From assembly GCA_038043285.1 (NCBI GenBank), contig JBBTCJ010000007.1:22955-86954 (forward strand): a stretch of 64,000 nucleotides of DNA, read 5' to 3'. Below, one piece after another: positions 24,180 to 32,120 of the stretch. Each line of letters begins with the position of its first letter. The first letter of the stretch is position 1. The translations under genes and the position numbers were made by a program. The DNA comes from JBBTCJ01 sp038043285 (GTDB lineage Bacteria; Planctomycetota; Phycisphaerae; UBA1845). The notes under the pieces were generated by a model. That model was not told where the DNA came from. It was given only the letters and a program-made list of their open reading frames with translations, and ran no database searches.

Positions 24180-27168
24180 GGTTTTTCTCCGTACGCGGGG
24201 TCGTCGCGGCTGCGACGCTTCCTTCCGCTGGCGTTTCGCTTCTTGAACTTTCCGTCGAGTCATTCCGCCGATCCGATCCGGCCTGTCGGTCGGCGTCGAA
24301 TCTCAGGGATCGTTCCGCGGGAAGGGTCAACGGCGAGGGGACCGCCTTCGCCCAACTGCGGATGTAAGCCACCAGGTCATCGATGTCCTGCGGACCCATG
24401 TCGGTCAACCCGTGAGCCCCTTGCCCGAAGGCCCGCATGGCTGTCCCCGCTCGACCGCGGACGATGGTCGCCTGCAAAAACCCGTCGGTTGCCGCCGAAA
24501 GAAATCCATCGTTGTTGAGTTCCGGCGCCCAGGCCCCCTTGCCCTCGGTTCCGTGACAACCGGCGCAGTTGGAGGCAAACAGCCGCCGCCCCCGCGCCAA
24601 GTCCCACGGGATCACGAAGCGATGCGCGATCCGCGCCGGCTCGACCTTTCCCTGCGGCGGATTGTGCTCCCAGGACCGCAGATGGGCCACCAGGTCGTTG
24701 ACCTCGTCGCTGGACAGTTCAAGGATCGACTGTGGGCCGTGCTTGACCGGCCGCATTTCCGTTCCGCTGCGTCCCAGGGCCATCGTGGCCATCAGGAACC
24801 CGTCCGAAGCGAAGCGCAGAAATCCGGGGTTGCCGATGGCCGGCCCGCTCGCCCCCTCGCCCAGGGAACCGTGACATCCGACGCAGTTGTTGGCGTAGAG
24901 GGCCGCCCCCTTCTCGGGTCGGCCATGCGGCGATTTTGCGACGCGAATCAACTCTCCCTCGCCGGCGCGCTGCAGCAATCGCAGATAGGCGACGAGATCC
25001 TCGACCTGCCGCTCGGAAAGCTCGGTAACGCCCTGCCCGCCCTTGCGGAAGCTGCGCATCGGCGTGCCTTCCTTACCGAAGCTGACCCACTCACGGAGCA
25101 TGGCGTCGGTGACCAGTTCCAGAAACACCGGGTTGTTCAACTGCGGACCGGTCGCTCCTTCGCCGTCTGTTCCGTGGCAGGCGGCGCAGTTGCCCGCAAA
25201 GAGGCTCCGCCCGGCATCCCAATCGCCCTTGGGAACCGCCTGTGCGCGCCACTCGGTCGTCTTCGCCGGTTCGCGCTGCCAGGTGCGAACGTACTGGACA
25301 ATCGAAGCGACGTCCTCGTTGCTCAGATGCCGCCAGCTCGGCATGCCGGTTCCGGGGCGACCGCGGAGCATCGTGGCCGCCAGGTACTCGTCCGGGACGG
25401 CCGTCAGAAACGCCTGCGTGTTCAGCGTCGGGCCTAGATCGCCCACCCCGCTATCGCCGTGACACGTCACGCAGTTGGCATTGAACAACGTTCGTCCGAC
25501 CTCCGCCGATACCCCCGCGTTTCCATCCTCACCACTTAAGGCGACGGCGCCCGCCTCGTCGCCGCGCGTCGTTTGCCATTGCCGGATGAAGGCGAGAAGA
25601 TCGCTGAGTTCGCGGACGTCGAATTCCTTCCAGGCGGGCATGGCCGTGTTCGGCCGACCGTGAACCATCGTGTCGCGGAGAAACGCATCGGACGCCGCCG
25701 CGAGGAACGTGGCCGAGTTCAGCGAGTTGCCGATTCCGCCCTCGCCGTCCGTTCCATGACACGCCGCGCAGTTGGCCCGATACAGCGCCGCTCCGACGCG
25801 GGCGTCGCCGGCATCGGAGGTCACGGATGCAAGTTCCGGGACCGGGCGATCCCACCCGCGGATGAAGTTCACCAGTAGCGTGATCTCATCGGAGCTGAGT
25901 CCGCCCTGTTCGCCCCAGGCGAGCATTTTTGTCCCCGGACGACCTTTGCTGATAATCGTCCTCAGGTAGTCATCGCTGGCGACGGCGAGCGTTCCGGGAT
26001 GGTGCAACGACGGGACGACGACGTCCATCTCGCCGCGGCGCTCCACGACGACGCTCCGTGCGTCCCACTCATGCCCCCACGGGTCGGCATCTCCCGGCCA
26101 AAGTCCCGTCCGCATCGTGGTGCCGTATCCATCCGCTCCGTGGCACGATGAACAGAACATCGAATAGAGCGTCTCGCCCCGCACCACTCCCGGACCGGCC
26201 CCGCGATCTTCCGCGTTCGTCGATCCCGTTGAGGCTACATGCGGGCGAGGAAGGTGACTGGCGGGAGCGCTCTTGCGGTGCAGGCTCATCATATACAAGG
26301 CGAGGTCGCGGGCCTGGTCGTCGGAAAGACCCATGTCCGGCATCACCGTCCCCGGCGAGACCTCGCGCGGAACCTTGAAATGCTCGAAGAGCCACTGTTC
26401 GACGGTATGCTCGCCCTTGACGTGCTTGAAGTCGAAATCGTGCCGCGTCTTGTCGCCGACGTAGGTCAGGTCGGTCCCCAGCGCGCCGCCGCGACCGCGA
26501 TACTGGTGACACCCAAGGCACCCCGACTCAACGACCAGCCGCTTTCCGCGAGCGAGGCGCTTGCTTCCCGCCAGCGAGCGCGTGAGCGACGCCTGGTCCA
26601 GCGACGGCCTGGCCTTCTCTCCCGCGCCCGCGAACACGTCCGCCTCGCCGCCGAACAGGTCGTTCTCGTGGTGGCAACGCCCGCAACTGGTGTACACGGC
26701 CTGATCGCGAAGCATGGGGGTGTCCACGTGCGGCATGGTCGATCCGTCCGCCTGCCACCCGTGCGCCGCCTCCCTGCCCACCGCCCGACCCTGACCCTGG
26801 TGACAGACCGTGCAGCCGAACTTGTCCACCGGGTGCTGCCCCAGCAGTTCGCCGGAATGCGCCCGCAGCGGTTGCCCTTCATTCGCCATCGTGGGGTTCT
26901 CCACCCCCAGGTGGCACGTCGTGCAGCGGTCGATAATCCCTAGTTCGGGGAGATAGATTTGCTGAGGCGCCGCGGCGGCGGCCTTCGCCGACGTACGCGA
27001 AGCGGCGTCCGAGGCGTTCCGCTCCAGGGCTTGGCGATAAGTTTGCTGCGCCGCGCGCCAGTCGCCTCGGAAGTTCTCCTGAAACGCCGCCGCCGCGAGC
27101 ACCGCCAGCGACGCCAGCGAGCTCACCAGCAGCACCGCCTTCATGAGTCGGACTTGTCGTTCACCCAT
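24172..27168 (-). CDS. ten-haem c-type cytochrome with six tandem cyt c modules
   Basis: A 998-residue exported or membrane-anchored cytochrome. It has one N-terminal hydrophobic helix (AVLLVSSLASLAVLAAAAF) and ten CXXCH motifs, at about residues 82, 119, 162, 217, 339, 467, 566, 661, 762 and 868. The first four lie in an N-terminal domain that includes CTTCH, CTVCH, CGRCHH and CLGCH. The last six belong to about 100-residue repeated cytochrome c modules, each with a distal Met region (GTKMLAWG, NTAMPAW, GTGMPSW, GTPMRSF, GTEMRPV, GTAMRAFG). These modules duplicated in tandem. It sits between cytochrome b and napA, overlapping napA by 8 bp, so it probably carries electrons from the bc-type complex to the reductase in place of NapB/NapC. 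Confidence 0.9.
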   Translation of the reverse strand: MGERQVRLMKAVLLVSSLASLAVLAAAAFQENFRGDWRAAQQTYRQALERNASDAASRTSAKAAAAAPQQIYLPELGIIDRCTTCHLGVENPTMANEGQPLRAHSGELLGQHPVDKFGCTVCHQGQGRAVGREAAHGWQADGSTMPHVDTPMLRDQAVYTSCGRCHHENDLFGGEADVFAGAGEKARPSLDQASLTRSLAGSKRLARGKRLVVESGCLGCHQYRGRGGALGTDLTYVGDKTRHDFDFKHVKGEHTVEQWLFEHFKVPREVSPGTVMPDMGLSDDQARDLALYMMSLHRKSAPASHLPRPHVASTGSTNAEDRGAGPGVVRGETLYSMFCSSCHGADGYGTTMRTGLWPGDADPWGHEWDARSVVVERRGEMDVVVPSLHHPGTLAVASDDYLRTIISKGRPGTKMLAWGEQGGLSSDEITLLVNFIRGWDRPVPELASVTSDAGDARVGAALYRANCAACHGTDGEGGIGNSLNSATFLAAASDAFLRDTMVHGRPNTAMPAWKEFDVRELSDLLAFIRQWQTTRGDEAGAVALSGEDGNAGVSAEVGRTLFNANCVTCHGDSGVGDLGPTLNTQAFLTAVPDEYLAATMLRGRPGTGMPSWRHLSNEDVASIVQYVRTWQREPAKTTEWRAQAVPKGDWDAGRSLFAGNCAACHGTDGEGATGPQLNNPVFLELVTDAMLREWVSFGKEGTPMRSFRKGGQGVTELSERQVEDLVAYLRLLQRAGEGELIRVAKSPHGRPEKGAALYANNCVGCHGSLGEGASGPAIGNPGFLRFASDGFLMATMALGRSGTEMRPVKHGPQSILELSSDEVNDLVAHLRSWEHNPPQGKVEPARIAHRFVIPWDLARGRRLFASNCAGCHGTEGKGAWAPELNNDGFLSAATDGFLQATIVRGRAGTAMRAFGQGAHGLTDMGPQDIDDLVAYIRSWAKAVPSPLTLPAERSLRFDADRQAGSDRRNDSTESSRSETPAEGSVAAATTPRTEKNHE

Positions 27169-27249
27169 GTCGGAGTTTCCTTCACGCCACGTCGTCTCGC
27201 CACGACGTCGAACGCAAACGCGGCGACTTTTCCACCAGCCGCGTCGGCA

Positions 27250-28857
27250 TTAGTGCACCGGCCACGACGCCTGCGACCAGTAAAAGTTCCAGTTCGGTCC
27301 GCGATGCACCGTCGCGAAATAGGTCAAAATCACAAATCCCACCAAAAAGCAGGTGAACAACGCGATCGCTCCCATCCGCGTCGAGTTCGTCCACTTCACC
27401 ACCACGATCGACCAGATCGCAAACAACGCCACGAAGACCGTCCCGGGGTTGAAGAGCGTAATGACGATCTGGGGAACTTCGGCCGTCGCCGCCCAGTTCC
27501 GCAGCCAGCCGTAGTTGACCGTGAACGCCAACATGCCGATCACCGCCGCCGTGCTGAGCACCAGGCTACCCAACGCCACGCGACGACCCTTTCGCCCGCT
27601 GAACCACAACCCGATGTCCTCGCGCTCGCGGTCCAGGTAAGGAACCAATGCCAAACCGAGCACCACGATCGCCGGGATCCCCACGCCCCCCATAAACGCC
27701 GAATACGAAACAAGTTCCTGAAGACCCAGGAAGTACCACGGCGCCTTGGCCGGGTTCTCCGGAACCGCCGGATTGGCCATCTCCGTTAACGGCGCGTCGT
27801 AGAGAACCCCCAAAACCGTCATGAGCAGAACGGTGATCATCGAGGCGGCCGCCACGACGTACATCACGTTCGGCCAAGTCGGCATCGTGTTCCGCATCTC
27901 GCGGTTGACCGCCGGCGTCGTTCCTCGCATGACGCCCATCAAACCGTATGTCTTCAGCGGCGAAGGCTTCCCGTCGCCGCTTGTGGAGACGACCGGTTCG
28001 CCGATCGAAGCGGCGTCGGCATGGCTCGGCCGGGCCAATCCCCCGTCCTTGCGAATCCGCCAGAAGTGCAGACCGATGAGGATGGTCATCACCAGCGGCA
28101 ATACCATCACATGCAGCACGTAGAACCGAATCAACGCTTCCTGCCCCACATAGTGCGCGCCGAGCAGCAACTCCTTCTGCATTCGCCCGGGGTCGAAATA
28201 CGAGGTGATCCCCAGCGCGTCGGTCAACTCCTGCGGCGATTGGGCGATGTTCGCCCCGATGGTCACCGCCCAGTACGCCAACTGGTCCCACGGCAGCAGA
28301 TAACCCGTGAAGCTCAGGCCCAGCGTGAGGACGAACAGGGACATCCCCACCACCCAGTTGAACTGTCTCGGCCGTTTGTACGCCGACGTATAGAACGCCC
28401 GGGCCATGTGCAGCATCACGCACGCCACCATCGCGTGCGCGGCCCATCGGTGCACGTTGCGGATCAATCGACCCGTCGGCACCACGTGCATGATGTCCAG
28501 CATGGACGCATACGCTTGATCCACCGACGGCTTGTAATAGACCATCAACAGAATGCCCGTGACGCAGAGAAGGACAAACAGTACAAACGTGGCCACCCCC
28601 AGTCCCAGCGTCGTCGTCGCCTTGATGGCGTGCAGGTGCGTTCGCGTGGGCAGAATGTGCAGAAAGAAGTTGGTGAACACCGCCTGCGACTTGGCCCGGT
28701 CGGAGGTCGGTTTGCCATGGCGGATCAGCGATTCGCGAAACTCGCTCGGCGTGGTCCGCAGATTTCTAGAAAAGTCCCCGATGGCCCCGGGATCGCCGAC
28801 GCTGCGCTGCGTGGGTTTGTCCGGACCCGCGGGTTTTTGGACGCCTGTCTGACTCAT
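27250..28857 (-). CDS. cytochrome b (bc-type complex)
   Basis: A 535-residue membrane protein combining cytochrome b6 and subunit IV halves. The four haem-ligand histidines are seen as NVHRWAAHAMVACVMLHMAR and YVLHVMVLPLVMTILIGLHF, with the quinol-site segment APWYFLGLQELV standing where PEWY is classical. A ~60-residue hydrophilic N-terminal extension precedes the first helix. It would oxidise quinol in the inner membrane, sending electrons to the Rieske protein and the decahaem cytochrome. The ATG has a GGGAGAG site. A strong hairpin lies in the gap between it and the Rieske gene. Confidence 0.92.
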   Translation of the reverse strand: MSQTGVQKPAGPDKPTQRSVGDPGAIGDFSRNLRTTPSEFRESLIRHGKPTSDRAKSQAVFTNFFLHILPTRTHLHAIKATTTLGLGVATFVLFVLLCVTGILLMVYYKPSVDQAYASMLDIMHVVPTGRLIRNVHRWAAHAMVACVMLHMARAFYTSAYKRPRQFNWVVGMSLFVLTLGLSFTGYLLPWDQLAYWAVTIGANIAQSPQELTDALGITSYFDPGRMQKELLLGAHYVGQEALIRFYVLHVMVLPLVMTILIGLHFWRIRKDGGLARPSHADAASIGEPVVSTSGDGKPSPLKTYGLMGVMRGTTPAVNREMRNTMPTWPNVMYVVAAASMITVLLMTVLGVLYDAPLTEMANPAVPENPAKAPWYFLGLQELVSYSAFMGGVGIPAIVVLGLALVPYLDREREDIGLWFSGRKGRRVALGSLVLSTAAVIGMLAFTVNYGWLRNWAATAEVPQIVITLFNPGTVFVALFAIWSIVVVKWTNSTRMGAIALFTCFLVGFVILTYFATVHRGPNWNFYWSQASWPVH

Positions 28858-28901
28858 TCGTCACTCTCCCACCGACCACCGGCGCGTGCGGCACCGCTTG
28901 G

Positions 28902-28936
28902 GTGCCCCATCCTTCGCGCAGCGAAGGGTGGGGCAC
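28902..28936. repeat. strong intercistronic hairpin (REP-like)
   Basis: In the 86-bp gap between the Rieske and cytochrome b genes, 16-base arms (GTGCCCCATCCTTCGC and GCGAAGGGTGGGGCAC, one mismatch) surround a 3-base loop GCA. This hairpin could stabilise or attenuate the operon mRNA. Similar GTGCCCCA-type elements are familiar as dispersed intergenic repeats in several bacterial groups, though only one copy is in this window. Confidence 0.7.
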
Positions 28937-28943
28937 TCCATGA

Positions 28944-29441
28944 TCACACGTTGAAGACCGTGTTCGCCTTGACCTCCTTCAGCGTATCCGCCACCAGCCA
29001 GCCCTCCGGCGAGACACTCAGCTCGACCCACACCAACCCCTTGGGGGCTGGGCCGCCCTTGACCTTTCCCTCCGCGTCAAACACCGACCCATGACACGGG
29101 CAGTGAAACGCCCCGTCGGCCCCGCGTTCCGTGATGCACCCCAAATGGGTGCACACCGACGAAATCGCATGGAAACCCTTCTCTTCTCGGAACAACCAAA
29201 GCCGATGCCTGGCGAAATAGGTCATCGATCCCGCGATGAATTGCGCGGGCCGACCGAGCTTCACGCGAGAGTTGGACTCCGGAAACACCGAGGGCATCGG
29301 CAGCCGCATCGCCCCCAGCATGGCCATCACGAAAGCCACCACCGCCGACCACGCCGCCGCAATGCCCAGAAAATCGCGCCGCGTCGCCGGTGCACGAAAC
29401 CGCTCGCTTTCCTCGATCTGCGTATGCAACGGTCTGGTCAT
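28944..29441 (-). CDS. Rieske iron-sulfur protein
   Basis: A 165-residue protein with one N-terminal helix following a twin-arginine-like TRRDFLG, and the [2Fe-2S] ligands in CTHLGC and CPCHGS (C-x-H...C-x-x-H), as in bc-complex Rieske proteins. It would sit in the membrane facing the periplasm, beside cytochrome b. The ATG has AGGGAATG upstream. Confidence 0.92.
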   Translation of the reverse strand: MTRPLHTQIEESERFRAPATRRDFLGIAAAWSAVVAFVMAMLGAMRLPMPSVFPESNSRVKLGRPAQFIAGSMTYFARHRLWLFREEKGFHAISSVCTHLGCITERGADGAFHCPCHGSVFDAEGKVKGGPAPKGLVWVELSVSPEGWLVADTLKEVKANTVFNV

Positions 29442-29505
29442 CGTTCATTCCCTATGTCAGTCTGCCATCGCCGGCGTATGTTTCCGTCTCCATTCCGCAT
29501 TCGCC

Positions 29506-31416
29506 TCATACTCCCGCCCATTGATCCGTGAAGCAACAGCGCTCCATGGTGATCGCCCCGACCGGGCAGCGTTCGGCGCACAATGCGCAGCGAATGCACT
29601 TCTCCTCGTCCTTGACGATCGCCCCCTGCTCGGAAAGGTCCGCCTCGCCGTAGCGCCCGACCAGCAACGCCGCAAGTTCCCCGTTGCCTGCCAGGCGGTC
29701 GCACGACACCAGCCGAAGACACAGCTCCGGACACACGTCCGCGCATCCCCCGCAAAGGATGCACTTCTCCGAGTCAAAGACGGTGTTGACCCCGCAATCC
29801 AGGCAGCGACACGCTTCGCGCACCGCGAGGGGTTCGTCGTACCCGCGCTCGACCACGCTCGTCTGGCTCGCTAGCCGGTCTCCCGCGTTCAACGTTGGAA
29901 TCGTCGCCCGCGTAAGCTTTTCGTAGTCACGTTCGCGGCGGAAATCCGGAAGGTTCAGGTGCACCATCTCCGTTCGCGTCGCCTTTCGCTCGCCCGATAG
30001 ATACGCGTGAATGCTTCGAGCGCACTTCTTCCCGCTGGCTACCGCGTCGATCAGCAAACGCGCACCGTGGGCCAAGTCGCCCGCGAGAAACACGTCCTTG
30101 GCCGACGTCTGCAACGTCTCCGGGTCGCACGTCAGCAACCCCCGTTGATCGAGCGGCAAGTCGTCGCACCCCGCGGTCAACGACAGATCAGGCTGCTGAC
30201 CGATCGCCCAGACCACCGTGTCCGCCTCCAGGGTGACCCGCTGCTTCTCGTCGAATCGCGGCGCGAAGCGGCCGGCCTCGTCGAACACCCCCAGACATCG
30301 CTTGAAGGTCACGCCCTTTACGCCGCCGTCGCTGCCGCGCAGGATCTCCACCGGACCCAGTGACGGATGCAGGCGCACGCCCTCCTCGTGCCCTTCGATG
30401 ATCTCCACGTCGTCCGCCGGCATCTCGTCCAGGCTTTCCAAACAGCAGAGGTTCACCTCGCGCACGTTCGATTGCCGCAGCGCGCTGCGCGACACGTCGT
30501 ATCCCACCTGGCGGATCACCGTGCGCGACACGTCGTACGCGACGTTGCCCCCTCCCACGACCACCACCCGCTGCCCCAGTTGCAAGAGCGTCGAGCCGGG
30601 TCCGCAATGTCTCAGCGATACGTCGCGCAAAAACTCCACGCCTCCCAGCACCCCTCGACCCTCGCCGCCTGGAACCGGAACGGTCCGCGATCGCTTCGCT
30701 CCGACGGCGATAATCGTGGCTGCGTGGGTCTTGCGAAGGTCAACCAGGGTCACGTCTTTTCCCACTTGGGTATCACAAATGAACTCCACCCCCAGCGCCC
30801 GGATGACCTCGACCTCCGCCCGGATCAACTCGCGGGGAAGGCGGTACTCGGGGATGCCTACGGCCAACATTCCGGCCGGAACAGGCTCCATTTCGTAGAC
30901 CACCGGGCGATGCCCCAGCAGGGCCAAATCATGCGCCGCGGCCAAACCCGCCGGCCCAGATCCGATGATCGCGACCTTCTTCCCGCTGGAACGGATCGGT
31001 TTGATCCCATCCAGTACACTCTTCAGCGACTGGAGTTCCTCTCGACTGCCGCACTCGCGCGGGGAAAAACCCAACACCTTTCGCAGCAGCTCGATGGGCT
31101 TCAGTGTTTCCCTGGTGAAGGACTCTGGCCCGAAGCGATCGGTGACGAAGCGCTTGAGCGCTCGAATGGACACCGGCTGGTCGATCGCCCCGCGCCGGCA
31201 AGCCGCCTCGCAGGGTGCCCCGCAGACCCGCCCGCAGATGCTTGCCAGAGGGTTGGGACCGCGAGCGATCAGGTAGGCCCGCTCAAAGTCTCCCTCCGCA
31301 ATCGCCCGGACGTACCCTCGCGCGTCGGTGTTGACCGGACAGGCGTATTGGCAGCGGATTTGCCGCCGCCAGTAGGCCTCGTCGGGCACTTCCGCGCTGA
31401 TGGGATCCAAGCTCAT
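29506..31416 (-). CDS. GltD-like FAD/NAD(P) oxidoreductase with Fe-S domains
   Basis: A 636-residue oxidoreductase of the glutamate synthase small-subunit type. The N-terminal Fe-S domain has CQYACPVNTDARGY and CGRVCGAPCEAAC; an FAD fold follows with IGSGPAGLAAAHDL, then an NAD(P) fold with VGGGNVAYDVSR; the C-terminal tail has two clusters CILCGGCADVCPELC and CIRCALCAERCPVGAI. There is no glutaminase partner, so it is not glutamate synthase. It precedes the Rieske gene in the bc/nap block and may exchange electrons between NAD(P)H and the bc-type complex. A 36-bp duplication adds twelve residues (a second GYDVSR) just after the NAD(P) motif. A recognisable ribosome site is lacking before the ATG. 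Confidence 0.88.
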   Translation of the reverse strand: MSLDPISAEVPDEAYWRRQIRCQYACPVNTDARGYVRAIAEGDFERAYLIARGPNPLASICGRVCGAPCEAACRRGAIDQPVSIRALKRFVTDRFGPESFTRETLKPIELLRKVLGFSPRECGSREELQSLKSVLDGIKPIRSSGKKVAIIGSGPAGLAAAHDLALLGHRPVVYEMEPVPAGMLAVGIPEYRLPRELIRAEVEVIRALGVEFICDTQVGKDVTLVDLRKTHAATIIAVGAKRSRTVPVPGGEGRGVLGGVEFLRDVSLRHCGPGSTLLQLGQRVVVVGGGNVAYDVSRTVIRQVGYDVSRSALRQSNVREVNLCCLESLDEMPADDVEIIEGHEEGVRLHPSLGPVEILRGSDGGVKGVTFKRCLGVFDEAGRFAPRFDEKQRVTLEADTVVWAIGQQPDLSLTAGCDDLPLDQRGLLTCDPETLQTSAKDVFLAGDLAHGARLLIDAVASGKKCARSIHAYLSGERKATRTEMVHLNLPDFRRERDYEKLTRATIPTLNAGDRLASQTSVVERGYDEPLAVREACRCLDCGVNTVFDSEKCILCGGCADVCPELCLRLVSCDRLAGNGELAALLVGRYGEADLSEQGAIVKDEEKCIRCALCAERCPVGAITMERCCFTDQWAGV

Positions 31417-31477
31417 AACAACGGCTACTCATCCCTGGCCGTGTGGTCGTACGGCGGAGAAAAAGCCCGCCCCGGGC

Positions 31478-31930
31478 CTACGTCCCCTTCCTCGCCGGCG
31501 ACTTACCCCGCCTTCGGGGTCGCGTCCCCGCAACCGGGGACGGCTCAGCCACGTCGCCGATAGTCATTTCCTTCAGAAAACGCTGTTCGGTCTCAACGAC
31601 CTTCTTCCAGTGTTCATGGGCCCGACACGGGTTGGCGTCACTGCAAACGGCGTTCCCAAACGGGCAGCGACGCAGGTCAAATCTTTCAAATGGAGCCAAA
31701 ACGTCGCAGAGGGCCGTTTTTTCGGGCGGTCGGCGGAGGCGAAACCCCCCCGTCTTGCCGGGCGACGCATCCAAAACGCCCGCCCGGACCAGATCACCGA
31801 GGATTTTCTGGAGGTACTTCGCGGGAATCTTCGCGCTTCGAGCGATCTCCCGCCCCGGAATCGGCCAACGGTTCTCGTGCTGGGCGAGGAAGATCAAAGC
31901 GCGAAGGGCGTATTCGCTGGACAACGTCAT
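31478..31930 (-). CDS. Rrf2-family Fe-S transcriptional regulator
   Basis: A 150-residue winged-helix repressor of the Rrf2 family (IscR/NsrR/RirA). The N-terminal HTH (SSEYALRALIFLAQHEN, then REIARSAKIPAKYLQKILGDL and GKTGGFRL) is typical. Three cysteines C89, C96 and C102 (CPFGNAVCSDANPC) match the NsrR/IscR cluster ligands in spacing. It is the first gene of the minus-strand block encoding Rieske, cytochrome b, decahaem cytochrome, NapA and a hemerythrin. The upstream palindrome overlapping its promoter suggests autoregulation in response to NO or redox state. A basic C-terminal tail (RPRRRGKSPARKGT) is extra. Confidence 0.9.
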   Translation of the reverse strand: MTLSSEYALRALIFLAQHENRWPIPGREIARSAKIPAKYLQKILGDLVRAGVLDASPGKTGGFRLRRPPEKTALCDVLAPFERFDLRRCPFGNAVCSDANPCRAHEHWKKVVETEQRFLKEMTIGDVAEPSPVAGTRPRRRGKSPARKGT

Positions 31931-31954
31931 GCGCAGCTCCTAGGCTCCGTATTC

Positions 31955-31988
31955 GTCTATAAATATATAGACAATATCGGCCTGTCAA
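31955..31988 (-). promoter_or_regulatory. promoter with embedded palindromic operator for the nap-bc block
   Basis: On the minus strand TTGACA at 31988-31983 is a -35 and the AT-rich stretch from 31967 to 31960 supplies a -10 (TATATT or TATTTA). A perfect palindrome GTCTATAAATATATAGAC (31955-31972; 7-bp arms, 4-bp spacer) overlaps the -10. Such a placement would let a bound regulator block RNA polymerase, and the Rrf2 protein encoded 25 bp downstream is the obvious candidate. Confidence 0.6.
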
Positions 31989-32120
31989 GCCCCCAGCCGG
32001 CACCGCGCCGCGCCCCCACGAAGCGATCGCTAACGTCTTGTGAAGAATAAGGTTCTGACAGGTGCAGGCCTCGCACCCGGGGGCATGTCCGCACTGCCCG
32101 GCCCACAATCGGCGGCGGCG

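Noticed and set aside
29506..31416. glutamate synthase small subunit
   Set aside because: No large subunit gene and two additional 4Fe-4S clusters at the C-terminus; context is respiratory.
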